Part shown: positions 23,944 through 31,639 of the stretch, piece after piece
Numbering within the stretch: position 1 is the stretch's first letter
Layout: every line of letters begins with the position of its first letter
Origin: an uncultured Bacteroidales bacterium
GTDB taxonomy: Bacteria > Bacteroidota > Bacteroidia > Bacteroidales > Paludibacteraceae
Direction of reading: 5' to 3'
Length of the DNA: 42,838 nt
Assembly (NCBI GenBank): GCA_902780235.1
Contig: CACZEL010000018.1
Coordinates: forward strand, 1-42,838
Notes under the pieces: model-generated
The model's input: only the letters and a program-made list of their open reading frames with translations
The model's database searches: none
Told to the model about the DNA's origin: nothing
Program-made: the position numbers and the translations under genes

Positions 23944-25398
23944 TTATCCGACAGAGCCTTCAAGACTCACTTGCAGAAGCTTCTGCGCCTCGACAGCAAA
24001 CTCCATCGGCAGTTTGTCCATGACCTCTTTGGCATATCCGTTCACGATCAACCCAACCGCGTCCTCCAATCCTATCCCTCGTTGCTGGCAGTAGAACAAC
24101 TGATCTTCATTGATCTTACTCGTCGTTGCCTCATGTTCCACCGTTGCCGTCGGGTTCATGATGATCATATCAGGGAACGTGTGCGCACCGCACTTGTCCC
24201 CCAATAGCAAACTATCGCATTGACTGTAATTCCTTGCATTCTCGGCTTTCGCGCCCATCTTCACCAGACCACGGTACGCGTTCTGGCTATGCCCAGCGGA
24301 GATACCTTTGGAGATGATGCGTGAGCGGGTGTTTTTACCGATATGGATCATCTTCGTTCCCGTATCCGCCTGTTGGTAATTATTGGTTACGGCTACCGAA
24401 TAGAACTCTGCCGTTGAGTTGTCGCCTCGCAGAATACAGGACGGATATTTCCATGTGATCGCACTACCCGTTTCTACCTGCGTCCAACTCAAGCGTGCGT
24501 TCTCGTGCGTGATGCCGCGTTTGGTTACGAAATTATAAATTCCGCCCTTACCGTTTTTGTCTCCCGGATACCAGTTTTGCACGGTTGAGTACTTCACCTC
24601 CGCGTCTTTGTGTACCACGATTTCCACGATTGCAGCATGCAACTGATTCTCATCCCTCATCGGCGCCGTACACCCCTCCAAATAGGACAAATACGCGCCC
24701 TCATCTGCAACCAACAATGTCCGCTCAAACTGACCTGTATTACCGGCATTGATTCGGAAATACGTACTCAGCTCCATCGGGCATCGTACCCCTTTCGGCA
24801 CATAGACAAAACTTCCGTCAGAAAACACAGCCGAGTTCAAGGCTGCATAGAAATTATCGGTCGGCGGCACAACAGAACCCAAATACTTCTGTACCAACTC
24901 CGGATACTCGCGTACGGCTTCGCTGATCGAACAGAAGATAATTCCCTTCTCCGCTAAGGTCTCCCGAAACGTCGTCTTCACGCTCACCGAATCCATCACG
25001 GCATCCACCGCCATGTTTCCTGCCAGCGCCGCACGTTCTTCCAACGGAATACCGAGCTTGTCGAAGGTCTTCATGATCTCAGGGTCAATCTCATCGGAAG
25101 GTTGTTGGCTGTTGGCTGTTGGCTGTTGGCTCTTCGTTTTTGGGGCAGCGTAATAAGAGATGGCTTGGAAATCGATCTCGGGTATATTGAGGTGCGCCCA
25201 GGTCGGCACTTGCATCGTCTGCCATTTACGGAAAGCCTTCAAACGGAACTCTAACAACCATTCCGGTTCATGTTTCTTCGCCGAAATCAACCGAACGATA
25301 TCCTCGTTCAGTCCCGCCGGTACGATCTCCGTCTCTACATCGGTCGTAAAGCCGTACTTGTACTCCTGTTCCGTTATGTCCTTGATGATTTCTTCCAT
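23944..25398 (-). CDS. sufB: Fe-S cluster scaffold protein SufB
   Basis: 484 residues, usual length about 470-495. SufB is the Fe-S assembly scaffold that works with SufC and SufD. Conserved stretches are [72 protein letters not shown] and [20 protein letters not shown]. The segment [15 protein letters not shown] (about residues 88-102) is encoded by a CCAACAG heptamer array and lies in the poorly conserved N-terminal region. SufC, SufD and SufS genes are not adjacent, which is unusual. The start codon lies 6 nt after a strong hairpin that follows tRNA-Cys, so translation begins with almost no leader. Confidence 0.97.
   Translation of the reverse strand: MEEIIKDITEQEYKYGFTTDVETEIVPAGLNEDIVRLISAKKHEPEWLLEFRLKAFRKWQTMQVPTWAHLNIPEIDFQAISYYAAPKTKSQQPTANSQQPSDEIDPEIMKTFDKLGIPLEERAALAGNMAVDAVMDSVSVKTTFRETLAEKGIIFCSISEAVREYPELVQKYLGSVVPPTDNFYAALNSAVFSDGSFVYVPKGVRCPMELSTYFRINAGNTGQFERTLLVADEGAYLSYLEGCTAPMRDENQLHAAIVEIVVHKDAEVKYSTVQNWYPGDKNGKGGIYNFVTKRGITHENARLSWTQVETGSAITWKYPSCILRGDNSTAEFYSVAVTNNYQQADTGTKMIHIGKNTRSRIISKGISAGHSQNAYRGLVKMGAKAENARNYSQCDSLLLGDKCGAHTFPDMIIMNPTATVEHEATTSKINEDQLFYCQQRGIGLEDAVGLIVNGYAKEVMDKLPMEFAVEAQKLLQVSLEGSVG
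25101..25132. repeat. In-frame heptamer array in sufB (CCAACAG words)
   Basis: On the coding strand AGCCAAC repeats four times at a strict 7-nt period, translated as SQQPTAN plus SQQP. Confidence 0.88.
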
Positions 25399-25404
25399 AA
25401 AAAT

Positions 25405-25429
25405 AAGCCGCCCCTTTTTCGGGCGGCTT
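25405..25429 (-). terminator. Strong hairpin between tRNA-Cys and sufB
   Basis: AAGCCGCCC (25405-25413) and GGGCGGCTT (25421-25429) are perfectly paired around a 7-nt loop. On the minus strand it starts 2 nt after the tRNA-Cys discriminator base and is followed by ATTTTT and the sufB ATG. It is either a tRNA terminator read through to express sufB or a 3' stabiliser. Confidence 0.75.
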
Positions 25430-25431
25430 GG

Positions 25432-25503
25432 AGGCCGGTAGCGGAGTCAAACCGCTCTAAACGGTTTTGCAGACCGCTGACTAAGTCGCTCATCCAACCG
25501 GCC
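25432..25503 (-). tRNA. tRNA-Cys (anticodon GCA), non-canonical elbow
   Basis: Acceptor GGCCGGT pairs with ACCGGCC; the anticodon loop is CTGCAAA on GCGGT/ACCGT; the discriminator is U, as expected for cysteine. Cysteine-type features such as U21, a purine mismatch at 13-22 and G15/G48 fit. The D-loop has GA where GG is standard, and the T-loop is TTTGACT instead of TTCGAnT, an A19-U56 elbow pair. CCA not encoded. Confidence 0.88.
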
Positions 25504-25522
25504 GTTTTGTCAAAAGCGGGTG

Positions 25523-25554
25523 CAAAGGTACTGCTTTTTTTTCAAATACACAAA
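25523..25554 (-). promoter_or_regulatory. Promoter of tRNA-Cys and probably sufB-aqpZ
   Basis: On the minus strand TTTG (25551-25554), 20 nt with A8-GCAG, then TACCTTTG (25523-25530) and GCACCCGCTTTTGA. Confidence 0.82.
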
Positions 25555-25564
25555 TTTTTCTCCT

Positions 25565-25590
25565 AAAAAATGCAAAAAACTACATTTTTT
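25565..25590 (-). terminator. Possible weak A/T terminator after the CotH gene
   Basis: AAAAAATG and CATTTTTT form an A/T stem overlapping the CotH stop region on the minus strand. It is weak, with only two G-C pairs. Confidence 0.3.
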
Positions 25591-27295
25591 ATTCAATTAA
25601 CGTTCCCGAAGCAGTATATTTGTGCCCATTTCGCATAATAATCAATTCTCCATCATGCAATATTTTTATACACTCCGTCGGTGATTTTTGATTCTCCATT
25701 CCTTCCTTATTCAGCGAGCTGCGGTCAAAATGCAACTTGTTATCCATCCACGCTATACGATAATTGATATAGCGCCGCACATTCTCCACTTCCGCTTCAT
25801 ACGAACCATACGTTCTCGGATTCTGGTGTACGTATTCATTCAAAATGGGCCAACGCATAAAATTGAGGCGTTGCGATTGTTGCAACAAGGCAGCCTGCTC
25901 ATCTATATAAGCAATAAAAGACTCCTCCGTAAAACCGGCTTGACGAATCGCTGCCCATATCGCCTCCAACCGACTTTTTGCCTCTGCATCTCGCACAACG
26001 ATCATGTCCACCAGGGTTTTCATATAGCCCGTTGTACTACCGCAAGTACGATAGATATAATCTGTTTTGTTACTGATCGGATAAGTACGGTTGTCATTCT
26101 CAAATGCCAAGTCAAAATCCCAACACGGCCCGACGTACATCGTATCATTTAGGCGGTGCTTGTACATATATACGCTCCAATAGGTATCTGTATTACCACT
26201 CATCTCGCCGACAAGGAAATGGCGTAAGAAGGTGTTTATATCCAAGTAGTTCTTCCAATTGATTTCCATCGTGCTATAATGTGCACGGATATACTCTTTC
26301 TGTTCCGGAGTGATCTCATCGTCTCCCGGTGATTTGATGGTAACACCTGTTCCTTTATCCGACCAGAACATGCTTTGTTCCGGTTCTTCTTCAGCATATG
26401 CATCTACTTCGATCAGATATCCACCGGTCAATGCCTCGCCGCTATTATCCTCCGGTGTCATCTCTTCAATGTCCACCCGGTTCTTACGCACCTCTATTTG
26501 GTCGCACAACTGATAACACCCCTTATAATCACCGTTCAACACAACATCCACATAGGCGCAGAACGGCGTGTATGGCATTCCGAAACGACGACTCAGTTCA
26601 AACGCCAACTGGTTACGCATCAAGGTCTTGTCTCCGTAATTATTGATCAACGTCCATTTCTTGGCATTCGCTTTCGAACCCAACACTTTATGCTTGTTGG
26701 CAAACTTGATACGATAGGGCTTCTTGGGAAAACCGCGAGAGTAATTACCTCGTTCACGAATAGTCGCCGTATCGGTCAAAACACTCGCTCCATCATTAGA
26801 GATGATGGTTACCAGACAAGTGATCTCATGCTCTTTGTCATAAGGCGCCACATTATCCTGAGTATGAATAACGACAGTCGGCAAGTTCGTCAACTGAGCC
26901 AAATGGCTATCGTCCCCTGCGCCTAAATCACCGTAAAACTCCAACGAACTTATCTTATACTCACCCTTGTTGTCCGACTTCCGATAGCGCACGTAGCGAA
27001 AACCACGCGAACAGTTTACCTCGGCATAGTTCATCTGATTGGCTTGAGAAGCTCCATCATGCATATACAAAGGCAATGCGTCCATAAAATCCGGGCTGTT
27101 AGCTCCTTCAAACATACCCAATTCAGCAGTAGTGGTACTCGTCGGTTTCCAACCCACTTGCGTAATGACGTAGGGTTGCCCCAGATCCAGACCACGCCAT
27201 CCATCACCGCTGAGCGATGTACCGTTTAATAACTCACCTCCCCATACATAGGCACACAGGACGATGAAATAGATAGATATAAGAAGTCTCTTCAT
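25589..27295 (-). CDS. Secreted CotH-kinase-family protein with short C-terminal tail
   Basis: 568 residues from the ATG at 27295 (MKRLLISIYFIVLC). A signal peptide is followed by a discoidin-like stretch (about 25-125: DGWRGLDLGQPYVITQVGWK, then FRYVRYRKSDNKGEYKISSL) that may bind glycans. A CotH kinase-like domain follows (about 130-510): IRERGNYSRGFPKKPYRIKF, KWTLINNYGDKTLMRNQLAF, GCYQLCDQIEVRKNRVDIEE, GYLIEVD and GPCWDFDLAFEND with its catalytic-type aspartates. CotH proteins phosphorylate spore-coat proteins in Bacillus; Bacteroidetes homologues are secreted and uncharacterised. The protein ends CIKILHDGELIIMRNGHKYT and ASGTLIE, the same tail as two other secreted proteins here. It starts 1 nt after the exonuclease stop. 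Confidence 0.85.
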   Translation of the reverse strand: MKRLLISIYFIVLCAYVWGGELLNGTSLSGDGWRGLDLGQPYVITQVGWKPTSTTTAELGMFEGANSPDFMDALPLYMHDGASQANQMNYAEVNCSRGFRYVRYRKSDNKGEYKISSLEFYGDLGAGDDSHLAQLTNLPTVVIHTQDNVAPYDKEHEITCLVTIISNDGASVLTDTATIRERGNYSRGFPKKPYRIKFANKHKVLGSKANAKKWTLINNYGDKTLMRNQLAFELSRRFGMPYTPFCAYVDVVLNGDYKGCYQLCDQIEVRKNRVDIEEMTPEDNSGEALTGGYLIEVDAYAEEEPEQSMFWSDKGTGVTIKSPGDDEITPEQKEYIRAHYSTMEINWKNYLDINTFLRHFLVGEMSGNTDTYWSVYMYKHRLNDTMYVGPCWDFDLAFENDNRTYPISNKTDYIYRTCGSTTGYMKTLVDMIVVRDAEAKSRLEAIWAAIRQAGFTEESFIAYIDEQAALLQQSQRLNFMRWPILNEYVHQNPRTYGSYEAEVENVRRYINYRIAWMDNKLHFDRSSLNKEGMENQKSPTECIKILHDGELIIMRNGHKYTASGTLIE

Positions 27296-27296
27296 T

Positions 27297-28154
27297 TTAG
27301 AACAAGCATAAATCAGCATCAGAAATGGTACCTTTCGGACGTTTTTTACCTCTCGAGGGTGTCAAAGAGGGCGAGAAAGGAGAAGTGTATCGACCGATAT
27401 ACGGATTGATAATATTCCTCGTCTGGTCGTCCGTCCATTGACATTTATCTACGATCCACTCCAGATAACTCCGATCGATCCGAACCATCGACTCTATACT
27501 CTCGTTCTTATGCGCGCCTTGCGTCAGATAGTAATAGTCGCCTTTCTTCATTAACCATCGGTCAAAGCAGATAAACCCGAACTCATCCCGTTGTGCCCAA
27601 CTCCAACCATGTACCGCAACTTGCGCTTTGAAAACTTCGATCGTTGCCATCACATCGTCCAGCGAGTTATGCGCACCCTCGAACGGATGACCGTAATAAC
27701 GCGTGTATGCGCTCGTTAAGTTATTATGCAATTTCTCGCCGTTCTCATCTACCATTCCTGCTGTATGGATCCGCTCCAGCAGCAACGCATCGTACCATGT
27801 TCTGCCCTCAAAAGCGAAATCCAGCCCCAGACGTTTCAAGTTATAGTGCAGCAACGGCGCATCATATCCGTTTCCGTTGTACGACAACATATCGCACCCT
27901 TTCGTGAAAGCGATAAAATCATCATACACGCTTTTCAGACTCACGCCATGTTCCAACAAGAAATCCTTGCTGATATGGTGAACCGCCTCCGCTTCTGCAG
28001 GGATCGTAAACTCTCCTTCCGGTAAGATATACCAATCCCGCTGATCCAGTACTTGCCAACTCTCGGTGTCAAACTTCACCAACGACAACTGGATGATATG
28101 CTCTTTCTGCACATCCAATCCCGTCGTCTCCGTGTCAAAACAAACTAATTGCAT
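27297..28154 (-). CDS. DnaQ-like DEDDh 3'-5' exonuclease
   Basis: 285 residues. The RNase T/DnaQ exonuclease fold covers about 1-180: FDTETTGLD carries the first DE pair, YNGNGYDAPLLHYNL the second acidic site, and AHNSLDDVMATIEVF the HxxxxD end of the DEDDh set. The C-terminal 100 residues include an aromatic, charged region (YLTQGAHKNESIESMVRIDR) found in Bacteroidetes homologues annotated as 3'-5' exonucleases. Near the C-terminus TSPFSPSLTPSRGKKRP is encoded by a palindrome-like GC-rich element and looks inserted. It is 1 nt behind rlmI, in the MTAN-rlmI-exonuclease-CotH operon. Repair or RNA-processing role unclear. Confidence 0.87.
   Translation of the reverse strand: MQLVCFDTETTGLDVQKEHIIQLSLVKFDTESWQVLDQRDWYILPEGEFTIPAEAEAVHHISKDFLLEHGVSLKSVYDDFIAFTKGCDMLSYNGNGYDAPLLHYNLKRLGLDFAFEGRTWYDALLLERIHTAGMVDENGEKLHNNLTSAYTRYYGHPFEGAHNSLDDVMATIEVFKAQVAVHGWSWAQRDEFGFICFDRWLMKKGDYYYLTQGAHKNESIESMVRIDRSYLEWIVDKCQWTDDQTRNIINPYIGRYTSPFSPSLTPSRGKKRPKGTISDADLCLF
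27343..27387. repeat. Possible third copy of the in-frame GC-rich element
   Basis: On the coding strand a pyrimidine-rich run, CACCCTCGAGAGG and the peptide SPSLTPSRGK resemble the elements at 28811 and 34628 (SPQGRE / SPQGER). Similarity is weaker than between those two. Confidence 0.4.
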
Positions 28155-28155
28155 A

Positions 28156-29415
28156 TTATTCGACGTATAATACTAATCCTTTTAAATACTCTCCTTCCGG
28201 GTGATAAATATTGATCGGATGATCTTGCGGCTGATGCAACTGATGCAAGATCCGCACTTTTCTTCCCACCTGCGCCGCAGCACTGAACACGGCCAAACGG
28301 AACGCCTCTTTATCTACCGCTTGCGAACAAGAGAACGTGAACAATAGTCCTCCCTTTCGAATCATCTCGATCGCCTTCGCATTGATGCGCTGATAGCCCC
28401 TCAAGGCATTCTTCACCGCATCCCGATGCTTTGCAAAAGCAGGCGGGTCCAGAATAATGAGATCGTACGTCTTTCCTGCTTCTTTCTGTGCGGTCAGATA
28501 CTCAAACGCATCAGCCGCAACGGCAGTATGATTGGTCGCTTCAGGAAAATTCTTCGCCACATTGATATTCACCAGATCAATCGCTTTCTGACTGACATCC
28601 ACCGAATCCACGCTCTTCGCACCGCCTCGCAAGGCATACAACGAGAAACCACCCGTGTAGCAGAACATATTCAGTACATCCTTATCCTTCGCATAGCGCT
28701 CTACCAAGGCTCGGTTCTCCCGCTGATCTACAAAGAATCCTGTCTTCTGTCCCCTCAACCAGTCGATGCGGAACTGGAGTCCGTTCTCAATGCTCCAAAA
28801 CTCTTCTGACTCCCGCCCTTGAGGGGAGGGCTGGGGAGGGGTTATTATCCATCCTGTCTTCTCCCCCTCAATAGGAGCTTTGAATGGTAAAGTATCGTCG
28901 GATTTATAATAGACATTTTGGATCTGCGGCACGACCTCCACCAAAGCCTCAGCGATCTCTTTTCGGAACACATGCATACCTACCGAGTGCGCCTGTACGA
29001 CCGCAGTATCGGCATATACATCCACGATCAATCCCGGCAACCAATCTCCCTCTCCATGCACCAACCGATAGGTATCATTAAAAAGCTTTTGGCTCTTAGC
29101 TCTTAGCTCTTGGCTCACAAGTCCTATGGACTTTCTTACTTCGTACGCAGCCCGGATTCGTTCTTTCCAAAAATCCTTCGGCAATGCCTCCACCCCGAAT
29201 GCCAAGATTCGCACTGCGATAGAGCCCACCTGCCAATGACCGACACCTAACACCTCATTCGCTGTTGAACGGACGCACACTACCTCACCCTCTTCAGGTG
29301 CATCGCCCTTATGCTTGGCATCCAGTACTACCTTCGCGATCGCTCCGCTAAACACCCACGGGTGAAAACGCTTCAGCGACTCTTCTTTATGTGGCTTTAA
29401 AATGACAGTTGTCAT
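28156..29415 (-). CDS. rlmI: RlmI-type 23S rRNA m5C methyltransferase carrying two inserted repeats
   Basis: 419 residues against about 395 in E. coli RlmI (m5C1962). A PUA domain (about 1-75, KRFHPWVFSGAIAKV) and a middle domain precede the methyltransferase domain: VLNMFCYTGGFSLYALRGGA, then DVSQKAIDL, LIILDPPAFAKHR and FTFSCSQAVD with the catalytic cysteine. Two segments look inserted: SQELRAKSQKLFND (about 100-113), from an AGCTAAG heptamer array, and ITPPQPSPQGRESEEF (about 196-211), from a GC-rich palindromic element. Both lie between conserved blocks, so activity is likely kept. It shares an operon with the MTAN-like gene upstream and the exonuclease downstream. Confidence 0.92.
   Translation of the reverse strand: MTTVILKPHKEESLKRFHPWVFSGAIAKVVLDAKHKGDAPEEGEVVCVRSTANEVLGVGHWQVGSIAVRILAFGVEALPKDFWKERIRAAYEVRKSIGLVSQELRAKSQKLFNDTYRLVHGEGDWLPGLIVDVYADTAVVQAHSVGMHVFRKEIAEALVEVVPQIQNVYYKSDDTLPFKAPIEGEKTGWIITPPQPSPQGRESEEFWSIENGLQFRIDWLRGQKTGFFVDQRENRALVERYAKDKDVLNMFCYTGGFSLYALRGGAKSVDSVDVSQKAIDLVNINVAKNFPEATNHTAVAADAFEYLTAQKEAGKTYDLIILDPPAFAKHRDAVKNALRGYQRINAKAIEMIRKGGLLFTFSCSQAVDKEAFRLAVFSAAAQVGRKVRILHQLHQPQDHPINIYHPEGEYLKGLVLYVE
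28811..28847. repeat. In-frame GC-rich palindromic element in rlmI
   Basis: CCCTTGAGGGGAGGG and GGGGAGGGGTTATTA match the element at 34628-34665 over most of about 33 positions. It is translated as ITPPQPSPQGRES. Confidence 0.75.
29083..29117. repeat. In-frame heptamer array in rlmI (AGCTAAG words)
   Basis: On the coding strand AGCCAAG, AGCTAAG, AGCTAAG, AGCCAAA and AGCTTTT follow at a strict 7-nt period, translated as SQELRAK plus SQKLF. Confidence 0.88.
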
Positions 29416-29475
29416 AACATTATCCTTTCACTTTCCATACCTTCAGATCGTGCCTTTGGGCAGAGAACTTTCACC

Positions 29476-29961
29476 TTACTCCACTCCGTTGGATAATTCG
29501 TGATAGGCATGCAAACTCAGATTATCGCTCACATACTTCAAACTATGCAGATTCTTGAATCCTAACGCCGCAATAAACGCCAACTCCATATCAAACACGC
29601 AGTCCTTATACTCCGACGCCAGCACAAAATCACAATTCGTATAACAAATCGCTTGCTTAGCCAACGGCCAACAGCTAACAGCTAATGTTAATTCCGGCTC
29701 TTTATACGTCACATTCGGATGATTCAATCGCACTTCCGTCACCTCAACCCACGTACCCAAATCAAAATTCGCACTACCGGCATACCCGATATTGTACAAC
29801 TCGGCCTCGCGGTCCAGATCTTGCAGACTTCGAATGATATTGATCCCGCCGACACCCGTGAAGATGATTTCAGCCTCACTCAGATCCAAGCCTAATTGCT
29901 CACGTGCCTTGTCCAACAACTCACGCTCGCCTTCTTCCGCCATGATGATATATTTTGCCAT
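29476..29961 (-). CDS. Nucleoside phosphorylase-like (MTAN-type) protein
   Basis: 161 residues, shorter than the 230 of full 5'-methylthioadenosine/SAH nucleosidases. IIFTGVGGINIIRSLQDL resembles the TGVGKVNAA motif, NIGYAGSANFDLGTWVEV the GxAG region, and DMELAFIAALGFKNLHSLKY with VSDN the VDMExAA and SDN motifs of the phosphorylase superfamily, so a reduced Bacteroidetes version of that fold is likely. Substrate unknown. The ATG at 29961 has a strong GGAGG ribosome-binding site and lies about 20 nt from a promoter, so the upstream ATG at 30003 is rejected. SCWPLAK is encoded by a heptamer array. First gene of a four-gene operon. Confidence 0.8.
   Translation of the reverse strand: MAKYIIMAEEGERELLDKAREQLGLDLSEAEIIFTGVGGINIIRSLQDLDREAELYNIGYAGSANFDLGTWVEVTEVRLNHPNVTYKEPELTLAVSCWPLAKQAICYTNCDFVLASEYKDCVFDMELAFIAALGFKNLHSLKYVSDNLSLHAYHELSNGVE
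29658..29689. repeat. In-frame heptamer array in the MTAN-like gene (TTAGCTG words)
   Basis: On the coding strand TTAGCTG, TTAGCTG, TTGGCCG and TTGGC at a 7-nt period, translated as LAVSCWPLAK. Confidence 0.8.
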
Positions 29962-29980
29962 ATTCCTCCAAATTATGCTG

Positions 29981-30012
29981 CAAAAGTACAAAAAAAAATG
30001 CATATTTGCAAA
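29981..30012 (-). promoter_or_regulatory. Promoter of the MTAN-rlmI-exonuclease-CotH operon
   Basis: On the minus strand TTTG (30009-30012), a 20-nt spacer with a T9 run, then TACTTTTG (29981-29988). Confidence 0.83.
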
Positions 30013-30037
30013 AAAATCACAAAAAATCGCTCAAAAA

Positions 30038-30069
30038 TTTGCATAATTAAAAAAAATGTAGTAATTTTG
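30038..30069 (+). promoter_or_regulatory. Promoter of initiator tRNA and the nuclease gene
   Basis: TTTG (30038-30041), a 20-nt spacer with A8, then TAATTTTG (30062-30069), followed by GCAGCCCCTTTTGA as at other tRNA promoters. Confidence 0.85.
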
Positions 30070-30097
30070 CAGCCCCTTTTGAAAGAAAGGTGTGTAT

Positions 30098-30169
<72 letters not shown>

Positions 30170-30170
30170 C

Positions 30171-31448
30171 ATGGCAAAAAAGCTAATTTTTCTCTTAATG
30201 GTGGTTTGCACGCTCTCCGCACAAGCGGTGGAGCGTGTTTTGTTAGAACAACTCCAAGCCGATTGGTCTTCTTACACCAACCGCGCAGTATGCATCACTA
30301 CACCGCTCATCGTTTGCGGCAGTTTTTATGACTCACTAATCCTTGCCCCGCAGCGGCTCTTCTGTCCCGAAGAGCGTGCAATCGGTTTGGCAGACGGTGA
30401 CAGCACGATGTACTATGACCTGCTTGCGCAGAACCAAGCAGCCGGCATCGTTGTTCATTGTCGCAATAACTACTACAACGTGCGTTGCGGAGACATCATC
30501 CGTAACCTCGAAGCGCGTGTTACCGGCGAGCGACACTTGCTGACCGGAAAATCCCTCTCTACGCGACATGCACCGGCAGATAAGTTACCGAATCCCAAGA
30601 AAAACGAACTGCGAGTAGTAGGCGCGAACATCGAGAACTACTTCGCCGACCTTGGCGGCTATGCCCATAAACGCACTACCACCGCTCAACAAGCGGTCAA
30701 GACCAAAAAACTCGTCAAAGCCCTAAAGGCAATGCACGCAGACATCTATGCGCTATGCGAGATGCAGGTTGGCGACAAAGCGCCCACCATGCTCCTCGAA
30801 GCCCTCAACAAGGGCGGTAAGAAATACGCTTTTGTCTCTATGCCGCTCGAGAATATGGATCGTATCGGAGGATGTTTTATTTATGATACGGAACGTGTGC
30901 GCACGTACGCGCAACCCCTCTCCGCCTACAAGGACACTGCCAGCCATTATTACGGACGTATGTTCACCGTACCGTTTGAAGAGATCCGTACCGGAGAACA
31001 TCTCATCATCGGCATCAACCACTTCAAGTCCAAAAGACCCGGTCGTACACAGTATGACACCAACCTCCGTCGCATGCAGAACGCGGATTCGCTTTTAGCC
31101 ATGCTCCCGAACGCCGTACAACGTTTCGGAGATGAAGACATCTTGCTGCTGGGCGATTACAACTGCTACACCCAAGAGCAACCCATCCAGACCATCGTTC
31201 GTGCCGGGTACGCCGACATGCTGCCTTTGGGCAACGACAATGACTACTCCTATAGTTTCAAAGGGGAAGCCGGCTACCTCGATCGCTGTTTTGCCAGCCC
31301 TTCGATGGCTACGCAGATCGTTCGGGTTCGCCCGTGGCACATCAACGCCGATTGGTACTACTCCCACGGTGCGTATAAGATGAAAGACAAATCCCTTCAC
31401 CGCTACGCCGACCACGATCCAATCATCGTAGATATATATCTACGATAG
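30171..31448 (+). CDS. Secreted endonuclease/exonuclease/phosphatase-family nuclease
   Basis: 425 residues with signal peptide MAKKLIFLLMVVCTLSAQA. The N-terminal part (about 25-120) resembles an OB-fold-like segment seen before the catalytic domain in NucH/ExeM-type extracellular nucleases. The catalytic domain (about 145-425) has VVGANIENYF, ALCEMQVGD (catalytic Glu), GINHFKSKRPG, LLLGDYNCYTQE and the terminal YADHDPIIVDIYL, the complete metal and His/Asp set of the family. It probably degrades extracellular DNA. The ATG lies 1 nt after the initiator tRNA; upstream sequence is tRNA acceptor, with no ribosome-binding site. An inverted repeat array and a terminator follow. Confidence 0.9.
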   Translation: MAKKLIFLLMVVCTLSAQAVERVLLEQLQADWSSYTNRAVCITTPLIVCGSFYDSLILAPQRLFCPEERAIGLADGDSTMYYDLLAQNQAAGIVVHCRNNYYNVRCGDIIRNLEARVTGERHLLTGKSLSTRHAPADKLPNPKKNELRVVGANIENYFADLGGYAHKRTTTAQQAVKTKKLVKALKAMHADIYALCEMQVGDKAPTMLLEALNKGGKKYAFVSMPLENMDRIGGCFIYDTERVRTYAQPLSAYKDTASHYYGRMFTVPFEEIRTGEHLIIGINHFKSKRPGRTQYDTNLRRMQNADSLLAMLPNAVQRFGDEDILLLGDYNCYTQEQPIQTIVRAGYADMLPLGNDNDYSYSFKGEAGYLDRCFASPSMATQIVRVRPWHINADWYYSHGAYKMKDKSLHRYADHDPIIVDIYLR

Positions 31449-31523
31449 TTTGAAAGTTTGATGGTTTGATAGTTTGAACGACATCAAACGCGAAGCATCA
31501 AACAATATCAAACAACTTCAAAC
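31446..31523. repeat. Octamer array followed by its inverted counterpart
   Basis: Four GTTTGAnn words (AGTTTGAA, AGTTTGAT, GGTTTGAT, AGTTTGAA) at 8-nt spacing begin at the nuclease stop. Four TCAAAC words follow at looser spacing, so the two halves can fold into a long imperfect hairpin. Confidence 0.75.
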
Positions 31524-31527
31524 ACAT

Positions 31528-31559
31528 AAAAATAGCAGCCAATCTTGGCTGCTATTTTT
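31528..31559. terminator. Bidirectional terminator between the nuclease gene and tRNA-Arg
   Basis: AAAAATAGCAGCC and GGCTGCTATTTTT form a 13-bp stem around AATCTT, with T-runs on both strands. It serves the rightward nuclease transcript and the leftward tRNA-Arg transcript. Confidence 0.88.
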
Positions 31560-31560
31560 G

Positions 31561-31634
31561 TGACCCCGCTGGGGCTCAAACCCAGAACCTTCAGAACCGG
31601 AATCTGACACTCTATTCAATTGAGCTACGGGGCC
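31561..31634 (-). tRNA. tRNA-Arg (anticodon CCG), non-canonical elbow
   Basis: Acceptor GGCCCCG pairs with CGGGGTC, the anticodon loop is TTCCGGT on TCAGA/TCTGA, T-stem CTGGG/CCCAG. The D-loop AATTGAATA has G18-A19, and the T-loop TTTGAGC has U56, an A19-U56 pair in place of G19-C56. CCA not encoded. It lies 5 nt after the YugP gene, so it is probably co-transcribed with it. Confidence 0.92.
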
Positions 31635-31639
31635 GATAC

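Noticed and set aside
25101-25132. Short regular repeats as a CRISPR array
   Set aside because: The unit is 7 nt with no spacers and is translated within sufB. No cas genes are present.
31446-31523. Inverted array as an attachment site for an integrative element
   Set aside because: It lies near tRNA genes, but no tRNA 3'-end duplication, integrase or mobile cargo is present.
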